This document shows positions 7,061-10,971 of a DNA stretch of 10,971 nucleotides, piece by piece. The stretch is from Actinomycetota bacterium. Lineage in GTDB: Bacteria > Actinomycetota > Thermoleophilia > Solirubrobacterales > Thermoleophilaceae. Within the stretch, counting starts at the first letter, position 1; each line of letters opens with the position of its first letter. Location of the stretch: contig VAWV01000138.1 in assembly GCA_005883295.1 (NCBI GenBank), positions 2,017 through 12,987 of the forward strand, given 5' to 3'. The notes beneath the pieces were generated by a model that was not told where the DNA came from, searched no databases, and was given only the letters and a program-made list of their open reading frames with translations. Position numbers and translations under genes: made by a program.

Positions 7061-8586
7061 CCGCCGAGCCCCTTGCCGGGGGGCGGCGTGGAGTCGTGGT
7101 GCCCGTTGCCGCCTGCGTTACCGCCGTGCGACTGCGGCGGAACGCTGCGGCCGTGGGAGGAGGTGTCCGTCGTAGTGGTGGACGTGGTCGTGTCGGTCGT
7201 GCCGGACGAGACGGTGTCGCTCGTCCCTGTGCTTGAGGAACCGCTGCCGTGGTGGGTGCCGTCGTGCCCGTGCTCGTGCCCGCGCTGCACGCTCGACCCG
7301 CCATGACCCTTGCCGTTGCCCTTGCCCTTGGCCTGGCCGCCGCCCGACTTGCCGCCCGTCGACTGCCCCTTGCCCGCGCCGGCCGAGCCCTTGGCGCCGT
7401 TCGCGCCAGCCGCGCCTCCGTGTGACTGCGAGGTGGCGCCCGCTCCGGCGCCGCCGGCCTGCCCACCCGCCCCACTGTGCTGCTTCGAGCCGCCCGAGAC
7501 CGAATGCGGCGCGGCGTGATGGCTGCTCGTGCTCACCGCGTGGTTCACGACCAGGCCCCCGCCCACCGCCACGACCGTCGCCACGGCGAGCTTCGCCGCG
7601 CCCGCGGCGCCGAGGGTCGACAGGGTGCCGCCGATGCCCGTGGCGCCGAAGCCCGCTCCGACGCCAGCCCCGCCTGCCGACGCCGCCACGCCCGAGCCGG
7701 CCGCCCCGCCGGCCGAGGCGGCCACGCCCGAGCCAGCCGCGCCGCCGCCGGCGAGCGCGCCGCCGGCCGCGACGCCGCCTGCCGCGCCGGGGCCAAGCCC
7801 GACCGCGGCCAGGACGCTCTGCTTGAGGCCGATCGAGGGGATCACCGGCAAGGCCAGGGCGAGCATCTGGCGCTGACTCCGAACCTGCTCGTTGAACTCC
7901 GAGCAGCCCGGGCAGGAGCGCAGGTGCCGGCGGAGCGGCCCGGCCCGAAGGGCTCCCCCGCGCGCCGTAGCGAGCTGCTCACGGATCTCGTTGCAGGGGA
8001 TCTCGCTCGCCCGGCGGCTCTCGAGCAAGGACGAGCGGGCCTGGAACACGAGCGCTTTCACCTTCATGGTCTCGCACCCCACGATCTCCGCGATCTCGGC
8101 GTGGGAGAGATCGCCCACCTCCGAGAGGACGATCGCGGCGCGCTGGTCCTCGGGTAGCGCGCGCACGTCGGCGAGGAGGCGCCGTAGGTCTTCCCGCTCG
8201 AGCACCGCATCCGATAGACCGGCGGTGGGCAGCTCCAATTCGTCCACCGGCTGCTCGCGCCGCGCGCGCAGGAGCGACAGGCAGCGGTTTCGCGCGATGG
8301 TGTACAGCCACGCCTTGAGCCGGATCGGCTTGTCGCTCGTGGTGAGGTCGCGGTACGCGGAGATGAAGGTCTGCTGGACCGCGTCCTCGGCCTCCTCCTG
8401 GGACGCCAGCATGTGGCGGCAGAACGCGAGCAGCCCTCGGTGGTGGCGGTCGTAGACGGCCTCGAACGCGGCTTCGCTGCCGCCCCTGATCTGTTCGACC
8501 AGGCGCTCATCGGAGAGCAACCGGGAGAGCCGGCGCGATCGGGGTACGAGCCCGTCGCCCGCCCGAGGCAGGGACGAGACTTCCAT
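7057..8586 (-). CDS. ECF sigma factor fused to a zinc-binding anti-sigma-like motif, membrane helix and His-rich tail
   Basis: 509 residues, against about 180-200 for a plain ECF sigma. Sigma region 2 is at about 35-108 (AEDAVQQTFISAYRDL, KAWLYTIARNRCLSLLR) and region 4 at about 130-188, with a helix-turn-helix around LSHAEIAEIVGCETMKVKAL. A zinc anti-sigma-like motif follows (Cys198, then His221-x3-Cys225-x2-Cys228). Residues 263-332 are a Gly/Ala-rich linker with a 12-residue tandem repeat. Residues 333-349 (LAVATVVAVGGGLVV core) look like one membrane helix. The tail (351-509) is rich in Gly, Ser, Thr and Lys and has 15 His, including HEHGHDGTHH at 437-446. The layout implies a membrane-tethered, self-inhibited sigma factor with an outside sensing tail; this is inference, though ECF groups with fused anti-sigma domains are known. 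The ATG at 8586 has no Shine-Dalgarno sequence but a GATAAT just upstream. It is divergent from an RND pump. Confidence 0.9.
   Translation of the reverse strand: MEVSSLPRAGDGLVPRSRRLSRLLSDERLVEQIRGGSEAAFEAVYDRHHRGLLAFCRHMLASQEEAEDAVQQTFISAYRDLTTSDKPIRLKAWLYTIARNRCLSLLRARREQPVDELELPTAGLSDAVLEREDLRRLLADVRALPEDQRAAIVLSEVGDLSHAEIAEIVGCETMKVKALVFQARSSLLESRRASEIPCNEIREQLATARGGALRAGPLRRHLRSCPGCSEFNEQVRSQRQMLALALPVIPSIGLKQSVLAAVGLGPGAAGGVAAGGALAGGGAAGSGVAASAGGAAGSGVAASAGGAGVGAGFGATGIGGTLSTLGAAGAAKLAVATVVAVGGGLVVNHAVSTSSHHAAPHSVSGGSKQHSGAGGQAGGAGAGATSQSHGGAAGANGAKGSAGAGKGQSTGGKSGGGQAKGKGNGKGHGGSSVQRGHEHGHDGTHHGSGSSSTGTSDTVSSGTTDTTTSTTTTDTSSHGRSVPPQSHGGNAGGNGHHDSTPPPGKGLGG
7675..7746 (-). repeat. Tandem 36-bp repeat in the Gly/Ala linker of the sigma factor
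   Basis: Two adjacent 36-bp units encode the same 12 residues, GGAAGSGVAASA (residues 281-292 and 293-304). The units match at 31 of 36 bases, with the differences mostly at silent positions, so the duplication is not brand new. A partial third unit (GGAG) follows. It lengthens the linker between the zinc motif and the membrane helix. Confidence 0.8.
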
Positions 8587-8592
8587 GTCCGC

Positions 8593-8598
8593 ATTATC
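8593..8598 (-). promoter_or_regulatory. Candidate -10 element for a leaderless sigma-factor transcript
   Basis: The minus strand reads GATAAT, six bases before ATG 8586, so transcription could start on the A of the start codon. TTTGGG lies 17 bases further upstream as a weak -35. No ribosome binding site precedes the ATG, which fits a leaderless message. No GGAAC-type ECF element is visible here, so self-activation by this sigma is not supported. Confidence 0.4.
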
Positions 8599-8769
8599 GT
8601 CGTTTTCGTAACCACCCCAAACCCCTACCGGGCGAGGCCAGTCCAGGCGTCCATTAGCTCAAACGCGATCTGACCCCGCAGGTTGGGGGCTAAGTCGGAT
8701 CTGGGCCCTGTGTTGAGCGGTCACGGGCTTGCGCGGGCTGACCCCCGCGACGCGGCTTGCCCCAACGTG

Positions 8770-8798
8770 GTAAGTAAGGCGGCCTGCGTCGGACTTAC
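8770..8798. promoter_or_regulatory. Inverted repeat GTAAGT-N17-ACTTAC
   Basis: GTAAGT at 8770-8775 and ACTTAC at 8793-8798 are perfect reverse complements 17 bases apart. It is an A/T-containing symmetry inside GC-rich DNA, about 97 bp upstream of the pump start. It could be a dimeric regulator site, but six-base arms are short enough to arise by chance. Confidence 0.25.
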
Positions 8799-8863
8799 GG
8801 CGCACAAGCCGCCCAGAATCCGCCATTTCCGGGGGGGAATCCCATTCGATGAGCGTCATTCCA

Positions 8864-8877
8864 GGCCGCCGGCGGCC
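8864..8877. repeat. Perfect 14-bp palindrome GGCCGCCGGCGGCC upstream of the RND gene
   Basis: The sequence equals its own reverse complement over 14 bases and ends 17 bases before the pump's ATG, where it could act as a repressor operator or form a small hairpin in the mRNA leader. High GC content raises the chance background. Confidence 0.35.
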
Positions 8878-8894
8878 GGTAGGCGCATAGTTCG

Positions 8895-10971
8895 ATGCTT
8901 CGCTGGTTAGTCGCAGGCAGCGTCCGGTTCCGGCTGCTCGTGATACCCGTGGCGGCCCTCCTGACGGTCCTCGGGGCCGTGAACCTCGACAAGACCCGTG
9001 TGGACGTGCTGCCGGAGCTCGGGCCCCCGACCGTCGAGGTCCAGACCGAGAGCCTCGGACTCTCGGCTGCGGAGGTCGAGTCGCTCATCACGGTTCCGAT
9101 GGAGAACTTCCTCCTGAGCGGGATCAAGGGGGTGAGGACGCTCCACTCCGACTCGATCCCCGGCGTCTCCCGGATCGATCTGATCTTCCCGCACGGCACG
9201 AGCATCCTCGACGCGCGCGCGCTGGTGCAGGAGCAGCTCACCCGGATCGCCGCGCTACCCAACGTGGCGGCGCCGCCGCAGATGCTGCAGCCGGTCTCCA
9301 CCACGGGACGGGTGATGATGGTCGGGCTCTCGTCGAGCTCGATCTCACCAGTCGACCTGTCGATCCTGGCGCGCTGGACGATCGTGCCGCGGCTGCTCGG
9401 TGTCTCGGGCGTCGCGAACGTCGCGATCTGGGGTCAGCGGGACCGCCAGATCCAGGTCCTGGTCGACCCCCGCCGGCTCAGCGCCCGCAACCTCACGCTC
9501 GACACGATCATCTCGACCGCGGGGAACGCCCAGCTGGTGTCGCCACTCACGTTCCTGCACGCGTCGACCCCCGGCACAGGTGGGTTCCTCGACGGCCCGA
9601 ACCAGCGGCTCCAGGTCCGGCACCAGCTTCCGCTCTCGAAGCCGGTCGACCTGGCGCAGGTCCCGGTCGAGGGCACGAAGGGCACCCGCCTCGGCAGCGT
9701 GGCGAATGTGGTCGCGGGACATCAGCCGCTGATCGGCGACGCCGTCGTGAACGGCGGGCCGGGGCTGCTGCTGGCCATCTACAAGCGGCCTGGCACCAGC
9801 ACGATCGAGGTCACCAACCGTGTCAAGAACGTGCTCGATGAGCTCGCGCCCGCGTTAGGCGGCGTTCGCGTGGACACCAGCGTCTTCGAGCCCGCGTCCT
9901 ATGTCCACAGCGCGATCCACGACCTGACCCTGCTGGCGGTGATCGGATTCGCACTGGCGCTCCTGGCGCTCATCGCGTTCGTCCTCGAGTGGCGCACCGT
10001 TCTGATCAGCGCGCTCACCATCCCGCTAGCGCTGCTCGCGGCCGTCTGGGCACTCGACGCGCTCGGCTACACCGTCAATGCCCTGGTGGTGGCCGGTCTG
10101 TTGATGTCCGTGGCCATCGTGGTCGACCAGGCGGTGGCCACGAGCGAGGAGATCGCGCGTACGGTCCGCGCGCGGCGGGCAGAGGGGAGCGAGGAGTCGT
10201 CGGCCGTTCTTGTCCTCGCAGCCTCCGCCGCGGTTCGCACGCCGATCGCGTACGCGACGCTGATCGTCATGGTCACCGCTGTGCCGATCGTGGTGGCGCA
10301 GGGGCTCGCCGCCACGTTCGTGCACCCGCTCGCGCTGGCATACGGGCTGGCTGTGCTGGCCGCCATGGTGATCACGCTCACGGTCGCGCCCGCCCTCGCC
10401 GTGCTGCTGTATGAACGCAGTCCAGGGCGACGGCCTGGAGCGGTCCTCGGCGCGCGCATCAGGCAGGCCTACGCGGCGACCGTGAGGCGCACAGTCCACA
10501 CGCCCGCCAGGGCGCTGCTGGCGCTCGGGGCCCTGGGCCTGGCCGGCCTCGTCATGGTCCCGTTCCTAGAGGAGCCCGACCGGCCATCGTTCCGGGATCG
10601 CGACATCCTGGTGCGCTGGGAGGGAACGCCGAGCACCTCGCTTCCCGAGATGGACCGCATAACGCGGCGAGCCGCCGCGGAGCTGCGTGTGATCCCGGGG
10701 ATCCGGAGCGTGGACGCGGACGTGGGACGTGCGGTGAGCTCGGATCGGCTCGTCGCGACGAACTCGAGCGAGATCTGGGTACGGATCGCGCCGAGCGCGG
10801 ACTACGACAGGGCGCTCAGGCGCGTCCGCCAGGTCGTAGACGGCACGCCCGGCCTGCACAGCGACGTGACCACCTACGAGGATGACCGGAGCGCGGGGGT
10901 GCTGGAGGGCCCGAGCAGCACGGTGGACGTGCGGGTCTACGGGCACGACTACGGCATCCTGCGGCGGAAGG
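8895..10971 (+). CDS. Heavy-metal-type RND efflux transporter, CzcA/CusA-like (3'-truncated)
   Basis: 692 codons are present of an expected ~1,040; the frame is open to the window edge. An in-frame TAG at 8880-8882 makes ATG 8895 the first usable start; only a weak RBS precedes it. TM1 is at about 12-30. The segment DVLPELGPPTVEVQTESLGL (37-56), followed by SAAEVESLITVPME, is the HME-RND N-terminal signature. The porter region continues to about 335, then the TM2-TM6 block (about 338-515). Asp411 in IVVDQAVATSEE is the expected proton-relay Asp of TM4. The second porter half starts near 555. RND pumps are trimeric proton antiporters. By my remembered alignment, the CusA methionines of the second half are not conserved, so Cu/Ag should not be assumed. 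No membrane-fusion partner lies upstream. It is divergent from the fused sigma factor. Confidence 0.93.
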   Translation, partial: MLRWLVAGSVRFRLLVIPVAALLTVLGAVNLDKTRVDVLPELGPPTVEVQTESLGLSAAEVESLITVPMENFLLSGIKGVRTLHSDSIPGVSRIDLIFPHGTSILDARALVQEQLTRIAALPNVAAPPQMLQPVSTTGRVMMVGLSSSSISPVDLSILARWTIVPRLLGVSGVANVAIWGQRDRQIQVLVDPRRLSARNLTLDTIISTAGNAQLVSPLTFLHASTPGTGGFLDGPNQRLQVRHQLPLSKPVDLAQVPVEGTKGTRLGSVANVVAGHQPLIGDAVVNGGPGLLLAIYKRPGTSTIEVTNRVKNVLDELAPALGGVRVDTSVFEPASYVHSAIHDLTLLAVIGFALALLALIAFVLEWRTVLISALTIPLALLAAVWALDALGYTVNALVVAGLLMSVAIVVDQAVATSEEIARTVRARRAEGSEESSAVLVLAASAAVRTPIAYATLIVMVTAVPIVVAQGLAATFVHPLALAYGLAVLAAMVITLTVAPALAVLLYERSPGRRPGAVLGARIRQAYAATVRRTVHTPARALLALGALGLAGLVMVPFLEEPDRPSFRDRDILVRWEGTPSTSLPEMDRITRRAAAELRVIPGIRSVDADVGRAVSSDRLVATNSSEIWVRIAPSADYDRALRRVRQVVDGTPGLHSDVTTYEDDRSAGVLEGPSSTVDVRVYGHDYGILRRK

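Larger units (their letters stand above)
8587..8894. other. Divergent control region between the sigma factor and RND pump genes
   Basis: About 308 bp contain no convincing gene; a 66-codon minus-strand frame (8659-8859) and a 75-codon plus-strand frame (8683-8910) look like random GC-rich frames. The region has a GATAAT near the sigma start, a CCCC-N7-GGGG hairpin around 8673-8688, a GTAAGT/ACTTAC inverted repeat at 8770-8798, and a perfect 14-bp palindrome at 8864-8877 close to the pump's ATG. This is more symmetry than the other intergenic stretch shows, and suggests operator sites for the pump, the sigma gene or both. Confidence 0.5.

Noticed and set aside
8673..8688. CCCC-N7-GGGG hairpin as a terminator in the sigma-RND region
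   Set aside because: It lies between two divergent starts, has a four-base stem and has no T-tract.
8659..8859. A 66-codon minus-strand frame in the sigma-RND intergenic region
   Set aside because: No RBS, no hydrophobic or domain pattern, and it covers the likely control elements.
1..10971. Mobile elements, CRISPR arrays, tRNA or phage genes
   Set aside because: No transposase or integrase motif, no regularly spaced repeats, no terminal inverted repeats with target duplications and no tRNA-like cloverleaf were seen by eye.

Overview
The window is very GC-rich DNA (about 70% by eye) that is densely coded and has strong third-position G/C bias. GTG starts, possible leaderless starts, an ECF sigma factor with a fused anti-sigma-like module, a QsdR-like TetR regulator and a subtilisin with many cysteines all suggest a high-GC actinobacterial lineage. 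A Thermoleophilia/Solirubrobacterales-type organism is my best guess. Nothing in the window, such as an rRNA gene, fixes the taxonomy.

Layout from left to right. (1) Positions 1-1071 (+) hold the 3' part of a ceramidase-like protein with two PKD-like units at its C-terminus. (2) A minus-strand run, read from 6177 down to 1068, contains four genes: a 73-residue secreted peptide, a seven- or eight-helix membrane GGDEF-EAL protein, a secreted S8 (subtilisin) protease whose start overlaps the GGDEF-EAL stop by 8 bp, and a flavin-containing/Baeyer-Villiger-type monooxygenase. The monooxygenase is broken by one in-frame TGA exactly where the family has a conserved Trp. (3) A TetR/QsdR-like regulator (+) lies at 6452-7060. 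(4) An unusual ECF sigma factor (-) at 7057-8586 continues into a zinc-binding anti-sigma-like motif, a Gly/Ala-rich linker, a probable membrane helix and a His-rich, low-complexity tail. (5) Divergent from it, a heavy-metal-type RND efflux pump (+) starts at 8895 and runs off the right edge.

How the genes may work together. The small secreted peptide, the c-di-GMP enzyme and the secreted protease are spaced like an operon, which suggests c-di-GMP-linked control of something at the cell surface. The sigma factor and the RND pump share a 308-bp divergent intergenic region. The sigma factor's presumed outside tail has a dense His cluster, so a one-protein, membrane-tethered metal-responsive sigma switch controlling the pump is the most interesting hypothesis here; it is inference. 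Both convergent gene pairs end on the same CTAG tetranucleotide, in which the two stop codons overlap, leaving no room for a terminator between them. I see no tRNA, rRNA, CRISPR array, insertion sequence or phage gene.
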